Positions 15,201-22,862 are shown, counted from the first letter of the stretch. The stretch is DNA of 38,140 nt from UBA7803 sp041686955 (GCA_041686955.1 JAWLCV010000040.1:1-38140), one strand, 5' to 3'. Numbers and translations: made by a program. The notes: generated by a model not told the origin, from the sequence alone.

Positions 15201-15584
15201 TCAGCCCTGCACCGCGGCCCAGGCCAGGGCCAGCCATCCGGCGATGAAGGCGACGCCGCCCAGGGGCGTCACGGGACCCAGCAGGCGCGGCCCGCCCAGG
15301 GCAAGCAGATACAGGCTGCCCGAGAACAGGAGCACCCCGGCCACGAAGCACCAGCCGGCGAGGGTCAGCGCCCCGGAGGTCCCGGATCCGCCCATGCGCA
15401 TCCACGACGCCACCCCGATCAGGGCCAGCGCGTGAATCAGGTGGTAGGAGACCGCCGTCTGCCAGGTGTCGAGACCCGCGGCGCCCAGACGCGCCTTCAA
15501 GCCGTGGGCGCCGAAGGCGCCCAGCATCACGCCCGCCGCCCCGTACACGGCGGCGATGAGGAGCAGAACGCGGGCCGCCGGCAC
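15201..15584 (-). CDS. DUF423 family small membrane protein
   Basis: This 127-residue protein has four predicted membrane helices, approximately residues 5-25, 43-62, 70-93 and 100-124. The family signature is GAAGVMLGAFGAHGLKARL followed by WQTAVSYHLIHALALI. DUF423 (YgdD-like) proteins are widespread inner-membrane proteins without an assigned function. The gene lies 4 bases downstream of rpoH and 10 bases upstream of trmB, so it is probably transcribed with them. ATG start at 15584. Confidence 0.92.
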   Translation of the reverse strand: MPAARVLLLIAAVYGAAGVMLGAFGAHGLKARLGAAGLDTWQTAVSYHLIHALALIGVASWMRMGGSGTSGALTLAGWCFVAGVLLFSGSLYLLALGGPRLLGPVTPLGGVAFIAGWLALAWAAVQG

Positions 15585-15588
15585 GGCT

Positions 15589-16446
15589 TCAGGCAGCCAC
15601 GGCGGCCTGAAGCTTCTTCAGCGCGTTCTTCTCGATCTGCCGAATCCGCTCGGCGGAAACGTCGTAACGGGCGGCCAGATCGTGCAGGGTCAGCTTCTCG
15701 TCCGCCAGCCAGCGGCTCTGGATGATGTCGCGGCTGCGCTCGTCCAGCGCCTCCAGGGCATCGCCCAAGCGTTCCGTGGTCGACGACTGCCAGTCTTCCT
15801 CCGCCACCAGATCTTCCGGGTTGCCGCCCTCGTACTCCAGGTAGTGCACCGGAGCCAGCGCCGTCGGACCGTCGTCGTCATCGTCCGCGTGGCCGTCGAA
15901 CGACAGATCGCTGGCTGCCATGCGCCCCTCCATCCGGGACACTTCGTCCTCGGAGACGCCGAGCTCCTCGGCCACCGTGCGGGTCTCGTCCGGGGTCAGC
16001 CAGGCCAGCCGCTGCTTGCTGCTGCGCAGGTTGAAGAACAGCTTCCGCTGGGCCTTGGTGGTGGCCACCTTGACGATGCGCCAGTTGCGGAGGATGAACT
16101 CGTGCATCTCCGCCTTGATCCAATGGACGGCGAACGAGATCAAGCGGACACCGACCTCCGGATTGAACCGCTTCACCGCCTTCATGAGCCCCACGTTGCC
16201 TTCCTGAATCAGATCCGCCTGGGGCAGGCCGTATCCCTGATAGGAGCGGGCCAGATGAACCACGAATCGCAGGTGGGCCAGCACGAGCTGGCGCGCCGCA
16301 TTAAGATCGTTCTCGTAGTAGAAGCGCTCCGCCAGCGCCTTTTCTTCCTCGGCCGATAGCACCGGGATCGCGCTCACCGTGCGCACGTATGCTTCGAGGT
16401 CGCGGCCGGGGGACAGGCTGGTCAGCGACAGCACGTTCGTGGTCAT
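15589..16446 (-). CDS. rpoH: RNA polymerase heat-shock sigma factor, sigma-32
   Basis: RpoH directs RNA polymerase to heat-shock genes. The 285 residues contain region 2 (HLRFVVHLARSYQGYGLPQ, then ADLIQEGNVGLMKAV and FAVHWIKAEMHEFILRNWRI), the RpoH box QRKLFFNLR (about 133-141) that only this sigma class carries, and region 4 (LHDLAARYDVSAERIRQIEK). I start at ATG 16446, with GGAGG about 6 bases upstream; an ATG nine codons earlier has no such site. It lies downstream of ftsX in the usual ftsY-ftsE-ftsX-rpoH order. The upstream gap carries its own promoter and a CIRCE-like inverted repeat. The predicted leader is only about 24 bases. Confidence 0.97.
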   Translation of the reverse strand: MTTNVLSLTSLSPGRDLEAYVRTVSAIPVLSAEEEKALAERFYYENDLNAARQLVLAHLRFVVHLARSYQGYGLPQADLIQEGNVGLMKAVKRFNPEVGVRLISFAVHWIKAEMHEFILRNWRIVKVATTKAQRKLFFNLRSSKQRLAWLTPDETRTVAEELGVSEDEVSRMEGRMAASDLSFDGHADDDDDGPTALAPVHYLEYEGGNPEDLVAEEDWQSSTTERLGDALEALDERSRDIIQSRWLADEKLTLHDLAARYDVSAERIRQIEKNALKKLQAAVAA

Positions 16447-16476
16447 GTGATACCTCCGGTAACACTCTGGCATGGC

Positions 16477-16505
16477 AGTTTAGCACTCTATCGTGGGACT
16501 GCTAA
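16477..16505 (-). promoter_or_regulatory. Probable sigma-70 promoter of rpoH
   Basis: On the minus strand, TTAGCA (16505-16500) and TAAACT (16482-16477) are separated by exactly 17 bases, a reasonable -35/-10 pair. Transcription would begin near 16470, about 24 bases before the rpoH ATG. Both boxes fall inside the arms of the CIRCE-like inverted repeat. There are no data for its activity. Confidence 0.6.
16480..16505. promoter_or_regulatory. CIRCE-like inverted repeat over the rpoH promoter
   Basis: TTAGCACTC (16480-16488), eight bases, then GACTGCTAA (16497-16505). The HrcA operator CIRCE is TTAGCACTC-N9-GAGTGCTAA. Here the left arm matches 9 of 9, the right arm 8 of 9, and the spacer is one base short. 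A repressor bound here would cover the -35 and -10 boxes of rpoH. The alternative is a degenerate copy of the palindrome found at the end of coaBC, with which it shares the 12-mer CTGCTAACCCCC. Confidence 0.5.
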
Positions 16506-16570
16506 CCCCCCTGACGGTTCCATGGCCACCACCACGGCATCGCCGGCCACCCAGGTGCAAGCTACTGTTT

Positions 16571-17533
16571 CTAAAGGAATTCCAGATCCGACAAGCGTTG
16601 GCCTGCGGCGCTCAGGGCCCCGGCCACGCCGAGCACCCCCGCCACGGCGAACAGCCCGCCGACGAAACCCAGATCGAAGCCCGTGAGCGCCAGGTCGGCG
16701 CCGTAGCTGCCCAGGAACTCGGTCAGCGGCCGCTCGATCACCACCAGGCCCAGGCTGATGAGCATGGCGGCGACGACACCGCCGCCGAGGCCGTAGACGG
16801 CGCCGAAATACAAAAACGGCCGGCGAATCTGCGCGTCCGTGGCGCCCACCAGCTTCAGCACCCGCAGCTCGTCCAGGCGCGCCTCGATGGCCAGGCGCAC
16901 CGAGGTGGCAGTGATGAGCACCGCGCCGAGACCGAACAACGCGGCGAGCATGAGCCCCAGCCGGGTCACCACCCGGGTGATGTCGGTCACCCGCTCGAGC
17001 CAGGTCTTCTCCACCACCACCTCCGCCACCGCGGGCGCGTCCTGCGCCAGGCGGGCCAGGGCTTCCAGGTCGGCGGAACCGGCGCCCGCCGCCAGGGTGG
17101 CGCGCAGGGAGGCGGGCAGCGGATTCTCCTCCAGCAGCGCCAGCGCGTCCTCCAGGCCCACGTAGCGCTGGAACTCGGCCAACGCTTCGGCTTGGGAGAT
17201 CACGGTCACCCGGGCGACGCTCGGCTGTTCGTCCATGACGGCCGCCAGGTCCGTGACGGCCTGATCCGGCGCCTGCAGCTCGAAGTACACCGAAAGCCCG
17301 GGCCGGCCGTCCCAGGCGGCGGTCATGGCGGCAAGATTCACCTGCAGCAGGAACAGCCCCGCCGGCAGGGCCAGGGCGATGCCCACCAGCAGCCACACCA
17401 GCAGGCTGGTGCCGAGCCGCTCGCTGACGAAGTGAAACGTCTCCCGAGCGATGCGGAGGTGCTCGCGCCAGCGCGCCATCAGCCCCGGACGGTTGCGGGG
17501 CCAGGGGTCCTTGCGGGGGCGGCTACGGCCCAT
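16571..17533 (-). CDS. ftsX: FtsX, cell-division ABC transporter-like permease
   Basis: FtsX is the membrane partner of FtsE in the divisome and controls septal peptidoglycan hydrolases. The 320 residues show a cytoplasmic N-terminus, one membrane helix at about 40-60 (LLVWLLVGIALALPAGLFLL), an extracytoplasmic domain (about 65-190), and three helices in the C-terminal FtsX domain (near 200-222, 247-275 and 290-310), including RLAIEARLDELRVLKLVGATD. I start at ATG 17533, which overlaps the last 11 bases of ftsE. A longer frame inside ftsE is a shadow. The gap to rpoH is 124 bases, so rpoH need not depend on this operon. Confidence 0.94.
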   Translation of the reverse strand: MGRSRPRKDPWPRNRPGLMARWREHLRIARETFHFVSERLGTSLLVWLLVGIALALPAGLFLLQVNLAAMTAAWDGRPGLSVYFELQAPDQAVTDLAAVMDEQPSVARVTVISQAEALAEFQRYVGLEDALALLEENPLPASLRATLAAGAGSADLEALARLAQDAPAVAEVVVEKTWLERVTDITRVVTRLGLMLAALFGLGAVLITATSVRLAIEARLDELRVLKLVGATDAQIRRPFLYFGAVYGLGGGVVAAMLISLGLVVIERPLTEFLGSYGADLALTGFDLGFVGGLFAVAGVLGVAGALSAAGQRLSDLEFL

Positions 17534-18251
17534 GAAGCTCTCCGTCCGCTTCCGCCACGGCCGCGACGTCGGCGGGCTCGCTCGGGCCGTGGTCGCTGAC
17601 GATGCTGCCGTGCGCGAGCTCGATGATGCGCATGCCCATGGACTCGATGAGATCCCGGTCGTGGCTGGCGACGATGACCGTGGTGCCAACCTGATGGAAC
17701 TGCCGGAACAGTTGCATGATGTCCCGTGAGAGCTCCGGGTCCAGGTTGCCGGTGGGTTCGTCGGCCAGCAGGATCTTCGGCCGGTTGACCACCGCCCGGG
17801 CGATGCCGACCCGCTGCTGCTCCCCGGTGGAGAGGTAGCGGGGGAACAGGGACTCCTTCGACAGCAGCCCCACCCGGGACAGGGCCGCCCGTACCCGGCG
17901 CGCCACGTCCCGCTCCCGGTGCCCGGCCACCCGCAACGGCAGGGCCACGTTGTCGAAGACGCTGCGCTGGGCGAGCAGATGGTGATCCTGAAACACCGCC
18001 CCCAGATGCTGGCGGTAGTACGCCAGCCGCCTGGGCGGTAGCTGGGCGACGTTGACCCCGTTCACCAGGATCTGGCCCCGGGTGGGCCGGTCGAGGCACA
18101 GAAGCAGCTTCAGGAAGGTGCTCTTGCCGGCGCCCGAATGGCCGGTGAGAAACGTCATGGAGCCGGGCTCGAAGCTGGCGGTGAGCTCCTTGAGCGCCTC
18201 CTGCCCGTTGTCGAAGCGCCGGGTGACGTGAAGAAACTCGACCTGGCCCAT
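17523..18251 (-). CDS. ftsE: FtsE, cell-division ABC ATPase
   Basis: The 242-residue ATP-binding partner of FtsX. Walker A is TGHSGAGKST (about 36-45), the Q-loop is GAVFQDHHLL, and Walker B is ILLADEPTGNLD. The ABC signature reads LSTGEQQR at about 140-147, with Thr where LSGGEQQR is most common; I treat it as a tolerated variant. The C-terminus has an extra 20 acidic and Ala-rich residues beyond the usual end. It lies 8 bases after ftsY and overlaps ftsX. ATG start at 18251. Confidence 0.96.
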   Translation of the reverse strand: MGQVEFLHVTRRFDNGQEALKELTASFEPGSMTFLTGHSGAGKSTFLKLLLCLDRPTRGQILVNGVNVAQLPPRRLAYYRQHLGAVFQDHHLLAQRSVFDNVALPLRVAGHRERDVARRVRAALSRVGLLSKESLFPRYLSTGEQQRVGIARAVVNRPKILLADEPTGNLDPELSRDIMQLFRQFHQVGTTVIVASHDRDLIESMGMRIIELAHGSIVSDHGPSEPADVAAVAEADGELHGP

Positions 18252-18259
18252 CCGCCGCG

Positions 18260-19303
18260 TCAGTCCCTGGCCAGCAACGCGTCGACGAAATCGTCGGCGG
18301 AGAAGGGCTTCAAATCGTCGATCCCCTCGCCGATGCCGATGAAGTACACGGGCTTGGCGGTCTGCCGGGCGATGGCGAAGATCACGCCGGCCTTGGCGGT
18401 GCCGTCGAGCTTGGTGATCACCAGCCCCGTGACCCCCACCGCCGCATCGAACTCCCGCACCTGGGACAGCGCGTTCTGACCCACCCCCGCGTCCAGCACC
18501 AGCAGGACCTCGTGGGGCGCGTCTTCGTCCAGGCGTTTCATCACCCGCCGGACCTTGCGGAGCTCCTCCATGAGATTCGTCTTGGCCTGGAGCCGGCCCG
18601 CCGTATCGGCGAGCAACACGTCCACCTTCCGGGCGCGGGCGGCCTCCATGGCGTCGTAGACCACCGAGGCGCTGTCGGCGCCCTGGCCCTGGGCGATCAC
18701 CGGCACGTCGTTGCGCTGGCCCCAGGTCTGGAGCTGCTCCACCGCTGCGGCTCGGAACGTATCGCCCGCCGCCATCATCACCGAATGCCCCTGGCTCTTG
18801 AGCAGCCGCGCCAGCTTGCCGATGGTGGTGGTCTTGCCGACCCCGTTGACGCCGACGAACAGCACCACGAACGGCCGCCTTTCCGCCGCCACCGTGAACG
18901 GCCGGGCGAGCGGCGAGAGCTGGTCCTTCAGCAGCCGGGCGAGCGCCCCGTGCAGAGCCACAGTGTCGTTCAGCTCCCGCCGCTTCACCCGGCGGGCGAG
19001 GGACTCCATGATCTCCCGGGTGGTCTCCGTTCCCACGTCGGTGAGCAGGAGCGCCGTCTCCAGCTCCTCCATCACCGCGTCGTCGATCTCCTTCTCGCCG
19101 AGCAGCAGGTTGCCCACGCCCTCCGCGAGCTGACCGCGGGTCTTCTTCAAGCTGCTCTTCAGGCGCCGCCAGAACCCGCGTTTGCCTTCTTCGCTGTCCT
19201 GCTCCAAATCGCTCACCGCTTGCGCTTCACTCCCCGTGGTATCCGGTCGCAGCCTCGCGGCGGCTTGTGGGCCGCGCGGGGGTGCATCACCATTGCGCCC
19301 CAT
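18260..19303 (-). CDS. ftsY: FtsY, signal recognition particle receptor GTPase
   Basis: FtsY docks SRP-ribosome complexes at the membrane for co-translational insertion. NG-domain motifs are intact: G1 GVNGVGKTTTIGKL, the DTFRAAAVEQL insertion region, G3 DTAGRLQ, G4 TKLDGTAKAG, and the C-terminal GIGEGIDDLKPF. The acidic N-terminal A domain is short (about 45 residues against nearly 200 in E. coli). ATG 19303 (347 residues) is my choice. An ATG at 19336 would overlap the start codon of divergent rsmD, and the frame is open to 19357. All the candidate starts leave almost no room for a divergent promoter. Confidence 0.94.
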   Translation of the reverse strand: MGRNGDAPPRGPQAAARLRPDTTGSEAQAVSDLEQDSEEGKRGFWRRLKSSLKKTRGQLAEGVGNLLLGEKEIDDAVMEELETALLLTDVGTETTREIMESLARRVKRRELNDTVALHGALARLLKDQLSPLARPFTVAAERRPFVVLFVGVNGVGKTTTIGKLARLLKSQGHSVMMAAGDTFRAAAVEQLQTWGQRNDVPVIAQGQGADSASVVYDAMEAARARKVDVLLADTAGRLQAKTNLMEELRKVRRVMKRLDEDAPHEVLLVLDAGVGQNALSQVREFDAAVGVTGLVITKLDGTAKAGVIFAIARQTAKPVYFIGIGEGIDDLKPFSADDFVDALLARD

Positions 19304-19334
19304 TCCACCGCCGCGACGGGAACCCGGAACGTTC

Positions 19335-19883
19335 ATGGCCAGTAACGAGGTGCGCATTATCGGCGGTAAGTGGAGAGGGCGAAAGCTCGTGTTCCCGGAT
19401 CAGCCGGGATTGCGGCCGACTCTCGGGCGTGCCCGGGAGACCCTCTTCAACTGGCTGCGCGGCGAAATCGAGGGCAGCGATTGCCTGGATCTCTACGCCG
19501 GCAGCGGCGCCCTGGGGTTCGAAGCGCTCTCCCGCGGCGCCGCCAGCGTCACCTTCGTCGACAGCAGCCGGCGCGCCGCCCGCAGCCTGCGGGAGAACGC
19601 GGCGCGGCTGGGGGCCGAGGGCGCCACGGTGATCTGCGCCCCCGCCGAGCGCATGCTGCGCCGCGCCGGGCGGACCTGGGACATCGTCTTCCTGGATCCG
19701 CCCTTCGAGCACGTGTCCCTCGCCCGGGCGCTCGAAGCCGTTCGCGACGCCGGTGTCCTGGCCGAGCACGCGCTCGTCTACGTGGAAGCCCCGGCCCGGG
19801 TGGAGCTTCCCACGGAGGGCTGGCGCCTCGTCAAGCACGCCCGGGCGGGGGATACCCAATTCGGGCTCCTTGCCTCCCCCTGA
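19335..19883 (+). CDS. rsmD: 16S rRNA (guanine966-N2)-methyltransferase
   Basis: RsmD methylates G966 of 16S rRNA with SAM. The 182 residues include the family start VRIIGGKWRGRKLVFPD, LRPTLGRARETLFNWL, SAM motif CLDLYAGSGALGFEALSRGA, and the catalytic motif DIVFLDPPFEH. The ATG at 19335 matches the usual N-terminus; the open frame back to 19182 lies inside ftsY on the other strand. rsmD and ftsY are divergent, as in E. coli. coaD follows, with a possible promoter inside the rsmD 3' end. Confidence 0.95.
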   Translation: MASNEVRIIGGKWRGRKLVFPDQPGLRPTLGRARETLFNWLRGEIEGSDCLDLYAGSGALGFEALSRGAASVTFVDSSRRAARSLRENAARLGAEGATVICAPAERMLRRAGRTWDIVFLDPPFEHVSLARALEAVRDAGVLAEHALVYVEAPARVELPTEGWRLVKHARAGDTQFGLLASP

Positions 19884-19898
19884 CCGCGCCGCTACCAT
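19870..19898 (+). promoter_or_regulatory. Candidate sigma-70 promoter for coaD
   Basis: TTGCCT (19870-19875) and TACCAT (19893-19898) are 17 bases apart, straddling the rsmD stop codon and 25 bases before the coaD ATG. The match to consensus is moderate. Confidence 0.4.
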
Positions 19899-19923
19899 CC
19901 GGCGGTTGCCGGGGGAGCCGTAC

Positions 19924-20400
19924 ATGCGTGTCGTGGTATATCCGGGGTCGTTCAACCCCATCACCAAAGGTCACATGGATCTGGTCAAACGGGCGCTGCA
20001 CCTGTTCGACCACGTGGTCGTGGCCATCGGCACGTCGGCACAGAAGGATCCCAAGGTGGACCTGAAGGACCGAATCGAGCTGTGCCGGGAGGTGCTGGCC
20101 GAGTTCGGCGACCGGGTCTCCGTGGAAGGCTTCAACACCCTGCTCGTGAACTACGTGCGCAGCAAGAACACGCACTTCATCCTGCGCGGCCTGCGCACGG
20201 TGACGGACTTCGACTACGAGTTTCAAATGGCGGAGATGAACCAGTCCCTGGATCCGGACATCGAGTACGTGTTCCTGCCCACGTCGAAGGACTGCTCCTT
20301 CATCTCCTCCACCCTGGTGCGGGAAATCGCCGCGCTGGGCGGCGACATCTCCCAGTTCGTGCACCCGGCAGTGGTGCGTGCCTACGCCGGGAAGGCTTGA
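19924..20400 (+). CDS. coaD: Phosphopantetheine adenylyltransferase
   Basis: CoaD makes dephospho-CoA from 4'-phosphopantetheine and ATP, the fourth step of CoA synthesis. The 158-residue nucleotidyltransferase has the active-site stretch YPGSFNPITKGHMD (H17 of the T/HxGH motif), LRGLRTVTDFDYEFQMAEMN, and SKDCSFISSTLVREIA. Most family members have Asp where N11 stands here (SFDP). The ATG at 19924 follows GGGGGAG at a good distance. coaBC, the enzyme two steps earlier, is 2.5 kb downstream. coaD converges with a small minus-strand gene, with 7 bases between stops. Confidence 0.96.
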   Translation: MRVVVYPGSFNPITKGHMDLVKRALHLFDHVVVAIGTSAQKDPKVDLKDRIELCREVLAEFGDRVSVEGFNTLLVNYVRSKNTHFILRGLRTVTDFDYEFQMAEMNQSLDPDIEYVFLPTSKDCSFISSTLVREIAALGGDISQFVHPAVVRAYAGKA

Positions 20401-20407
20401 GCCGGCG

Positions 20408-20722
20408 CTACTCGCGCGGCTGCTGCAGCCGGCCGGTGGAGCGGCATCCCAGACAGCGCACGAAGGTGGCCCGGGAGGGCCCCACCACCAGGGTTTCCGC
20501 AGCCTGATCCACATTGCCGCCGGCCGCGCTGAACGGCAGGCTGACCAGGAAGGTGGCCACCCCGACGGTGGTGATGACCAGGCCCATGGGCCGGGCGATG
20601 AGCAGATCGCCGGTCATGGCCATGGCGGTGGGCTCGTCTTCCTGCGCCGCCTGGGCCGGCAGCGCGGCGAGTCCCGTCAGGCAGCCCCACAAGAGCAGTG
20701 CGCCCAGTCGTTTCGTTGTCAT
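20408..20722 (-). CDS. Small exported/membrane protein of unknown function
   Basis: A 104-residue protein with an N-terminal signal peptide (MTTKRLGALLLWGCLTGLAA, cleavage likely after AQA near residue 25) and a second hydrophobic stretch at about 45-63 (PMGLVITTVGVATFLVSLPF). The core pattern of DLLIARPMGLVITTVGVATF, then SLPFSAAGGNVDQAAETLVV and ATFVRCLG resembles a short family often labelled 'multidrug transporter' in pseudomonads. That label is not supported by anything I can see. Two cysteines (CLGC) lie near the end. It could be a small periplasmic or inner-membrane protein. The ATG at 20722 has GAGAGA upstream; an ATG at 20737 is an alternative. It may be transcribed after mutM. Confidence 0.75.
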   Translation of the reverse strand: MTTKRLGALLLWGCLTGLAALPAQAAQEDEPTAMAMTGDLLIARPMGLVITTVGVATFLVSLPFSAAGGNVDQAAETLVVGPSRATFVRCLGCRSTGRLQQPRE

Positions 20723-20789
20723 GGTTCGATCTCTCATTGCCGATACGCGTCGATGGTCGGCGGCGGATACGCGCTCGCCTTCGAGTACT

Positions 20790-21626
20790 CTAGCACCGGC
20801 CGGCGGCAAATCCTTGGCCACGTTGGCAATTCGGGCAATAAACCGTGGCCCGCTGGCCCAGCCGGATGCCACGCAGCGGCGTCCCGCAGAGCCGGCACGG
20901 CTGGCCTTGACGACCGTACACGAACAGCGACTGGCGAAAATAGCCCGGCTGGCCGTCGGCACTGACGAAGTCCCGCAAGGTGGTGCCCCCCATGCCGATG
21001 GCGCCCTCGAGCACCTGCCGGACCGCGCGCGCCAGGGCATCGTAGGCCTCGCGGGTCACCCGATGCGCCCGGACCGTGGGGCGGATGCCCGCGAGAAAGA
21101 GGGCCTCGTTGGCGTAGATGTTGCCGACCCCCACCACCACCCGGGCATCCATGAGCAGGCTCTTCACCGTGACCCGACGGCCCCGGGCCGCGCCCTTCAG
21201 GTACGCCCCGGTGAATGCATCGGAGAGCGGCTCCACCCCGAGCCCCGCCAGCAGCCAGTGCTCCTGTGCCGCTCCCGGCTGCCAGTGCACGCTGCCGAAG
21301 CGGCGCGGATCGTTCAGGCGCAGCAGCACGCCGGAGTCGAACACCACGTCCACGTGGTCGTGCTTACCCGCGGGGCTGTCGACAGGCAGCACCCGAAGGT
21401 TGCCGGACATGCCCAGATGGACGATGAGGGATCCGCTGTCGAGGCGAATGAGCAGGTACTTCGCGCGGCGCTCCACGGCACGCACGGTCTGGCCCCGCAG
21501 GTCTTCGGGAAGGACCACGGGCCAGCGCAGGGCGGGGTTGCGTACCTGCCAGCCGACGATGCGCCGGCCCACCAGGTGCGGGGCGATGCCGCGCCGCGTG
21601 GTCTCGACTTCGGGTAGCTCCGGCAC
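20790..21626 (-). CDS. mutM: Formamidopyrimidine-DNA glycosylase
   Basis: MutM (Fpg) removes 8-oxoguanine and formamidopyrimidines from DNA and cuts the strand by beta/delta elimination. The 278 residues begin MPELPEVETTRRG, giving catalytic P2 and E3. The conserved lysine is K56 (RRAKYLL). The H2TH region has GVGNIYANEALFLAGI. The C-terminal zinc finger has CRLC and CPNC cysteine pairs with the loop arginine in GQRATVYCPNC. All catalytic residues are present. It is downstream of the rpmB-rpmG pair on the minus strand. ATG start at 21626. Confidence 0.97.
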   Translation of the reverse strand: MPELPEVETTRRGIAPHLVGRRIVGWQVRNPALRWPVVLPEDLRGQTVRAVERRAKYLLIRLDSGSLIVHLGMSGNLRVLPVDSPAGKHDHVDVVFDSGVLLRLNDPRRFGSVHWQPGAAQEHWLLAGLGVEPLSDAFTGAYLKGAARGRRVTVKSLLMDARVVVGVGNIYANEALFLAGIRPTVRAHRVTREAYDALARAVRQVLEGAIGMGGTTLRDFVSADGQPGYFRQSLFVYGRQGQPCRLCGTPLRGIRLGQRATVYCPNCQRGQGFAAGRC

Positions 21627-21676
21627 GCGGGCTCGGCTGGGCGGTTACGGGGGCCCGGGGAATCGGGCCCGCAGAC

Positions 21677-21832
21677 TCACTTGATCTTGGCTTCCGTGTA
21701 GATCACGTGCTTACGGACCACCGGATCGTACTTCTTGAACTCCAGCTTGTCCGGCGTGTTCCGCTTGTTCTTGTCGGTGGTGTAGTAGTGGCCTGTGCCC
21801 GCGCTGGAGACCAGCTTGATTTTGTCGCGCAT
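21677..21832 (-). CDS. rpmG: Ribosomal protein bL33
   Basis: This 51-residue 50S subunit protein reads MRDKIKLVSSAGTGHYYTTD, then KNKRNTPDKLEFKKYDPVVR and KHVIYTEAKIK, almost identical in pattern to E. coli L33. It has no cysteines, so it is the zinc-free form. The N-terminus is four residues shorter than in E. coli. It follows rpmB by 24 bases on the minus strand, the normal pair. Downstream, at about 21650-21672, two GGGCCC blocks around eight bases could form a weak hairpin but no T run follows. Confidence 0.96.
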   Translation of the reverse strand: MRDKIKLVSSAGTGHYYTTDKNKRNTPDKLEFKKYDPVVRKHVIYTEAKIK

Positions 21833-21856
21833 GGTGATCGTGCCCGTGTTTCGAAT

Positions 21857-22093
21857 CTAGATCTTTTCGCCGCGGCTGCGGATGTCGGCGAGCACCTGCT
21901 CGATGCCCTTCTTGTCGATGATGCGCATGCCCTTGGACGAGACGCGCAGGCGCACGAAGCGCTTTTCGCCCTCCACCCAGAACCGGTGATAGTGGAGGTT
22001 GGGCGAAAAGCGCCGCCGGGTCTTGTTCTGGGCGTGGCTGACGTTGTTCCCGGTCAGCGGGCGCTTGCCGGTCACCTGACAGACTTGAGACAT
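21857..22093 (-). CDS. rpmB: Ribosomal protein bL28
   Basis: A 78-residue 50S subunit protein with SQVCQVTGKRPLTGNNVSHA, RRRFSPNLHYHRFWVEGEKR and FVRLRVSSKGMRIIDKKGIE, typical of gammaproteobacterial L28. I chose the ATG at 22093; the frame extends 38 codons upstream through the promoter and is not coding there. It is the first gene of the rpmB-rpmG unit, with a good promoter 30-60 bases upstream. Confidence 0.97.
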   Translation of the reverse strand: MSQVCQVTGKRPLTGNNVSHAQNKTRRRFSPNLHYHRFWVEGEKRFVRLRVSSKGMRIIDKKGIEQVLADIRSRGEKI

Positions 22094-22123
22094 GGCTCGG
22101 GGTCCGGAAAAAAATGAGGCGCG

Positions 22124-22152
22124 TTTATAGCAGAGCGCCCCCGCGCCGGCAA
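22124..22152 (-). promoter_or_regulatory. Sigma-70 promoter of rpmB-rpmG
   Basis: On the minus strand TTGCCG (22152-22147) and TATAAA (22129-22124) are exactly 17 bases apart, close to consensus. Transcription should start near 22117, about 24 bases before the rpmB ATG. It lies just after the radC stop, so the ribosomal genes need not depend on radC transcription. Confidence 0.7.
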
Positions 22153-22166
22153 GCGGATGGCGATTT

Positions 22167-22862
22167 TCACAACAACCCCCGCTCCGCCAGCGACACCGTG
22201 ACCCCATGGCCCACCACCACGTGATCGATGACCCGGACGTCGATCTGCATGAGCAGCATGCGCAGCTCTTCGGTCAGGCGCAGGTCGCTCGGGCTCGGCT
22301 CCGGATTGCCGGAGGGATGGTTGTGGGCCAGCACCACCGCGGCGGCATTGTGGGCCAGGGCCTGCTTGAGCACCTCCCGGGGATGGACACTGGCCCGGTC
22401 CACGGAGCCGAGGAACAGCGCCTCGAACCCGATGAGCCGGTGCCGGGCGTCGAGGAACAGGCAGGCGAAGACCTCCCGCTCGTACCCGGAGAGCTTGTGC
22501 TGGAGGTAATGGCGCACGGCGCGGGTATCGGTGAGCAGCGGCCGGTCGGCGATCTCCGCCTCGGCCTGCCGCTCACCGAGGGCCAGCACCGCCTTCAGCA
22601 CGGCGATGCGCGCGGGCCCGAGCCCGCGCACGCCGGCCAGCCGGCGTGGTGATGCGCGCAGCAGGGGCCGCAACCCGCCGAAGGTGGCCAGGAGTTGCCG
22701 GGCGAACGACAGGACGTCGCGCTGCCCGTCGCCGGTGCCGAGGCACACGGCCAACAGCTCCGCGTCGCTTAGCGCGTCGGCGCCGGCCTTGAGCAGACGC
22801 TCCCGGGGGCGCTCGCTTCTCGGCCAGTCGGGCACGCCGGTCACGGTATCTGTTCCGTTCAT
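22167..22862 (-). CDS. radC: RadC/MPN-domain protein (JAB1-type metal-binding)
   Basis: A 231-residue RadC-family protein. The N-terminal helix-hairpin-helix part (RLAGVRGLGPARIAVLKAVL) is followed by the JAMM/MPN domain with the putative zinc motif HNHPSGNPEPSPSD. Despite the name, a role in DNA repair has not been confirmed; the biochemical activity of the family is unknown. ATG 22862 gives the usual start DWPRSERPRERLL. The gene is divergent from coaBC across 74 bases and precedes rpmB-rpmG, the widely conserved order. Confidence 0.94.
   Translation of the reverse strand: MNGTDTVTGVPDWPRSERPRERLLKAGADALSDAELLAVCLGTGDGQRDVLSFARQLLATFGGLRPLLRASPRRLAGVRGLGPARIAVLKAVLALGERQAEAEIADRPLLTDTRAVRHYLQHKLSGYEREVFACLFLDARHRLIGFEALFLGSVDRASVHPREVLKQALAHNAAAVVLAHNHPSGNPEPSPSDLRLTEELRMLLMQIDVRVIDHVVVGHGVTVSLAERGLL

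Noticed and set aside
21650..21672. GGGCCC...GGGCCC after rpmG as a rho-independent terminator
   Set aside because: The arms are only 6 bp and are self-complementary blocks common at this GC content; no T tract follows on the transcribed strand. I mention it only within the rpmG entry.
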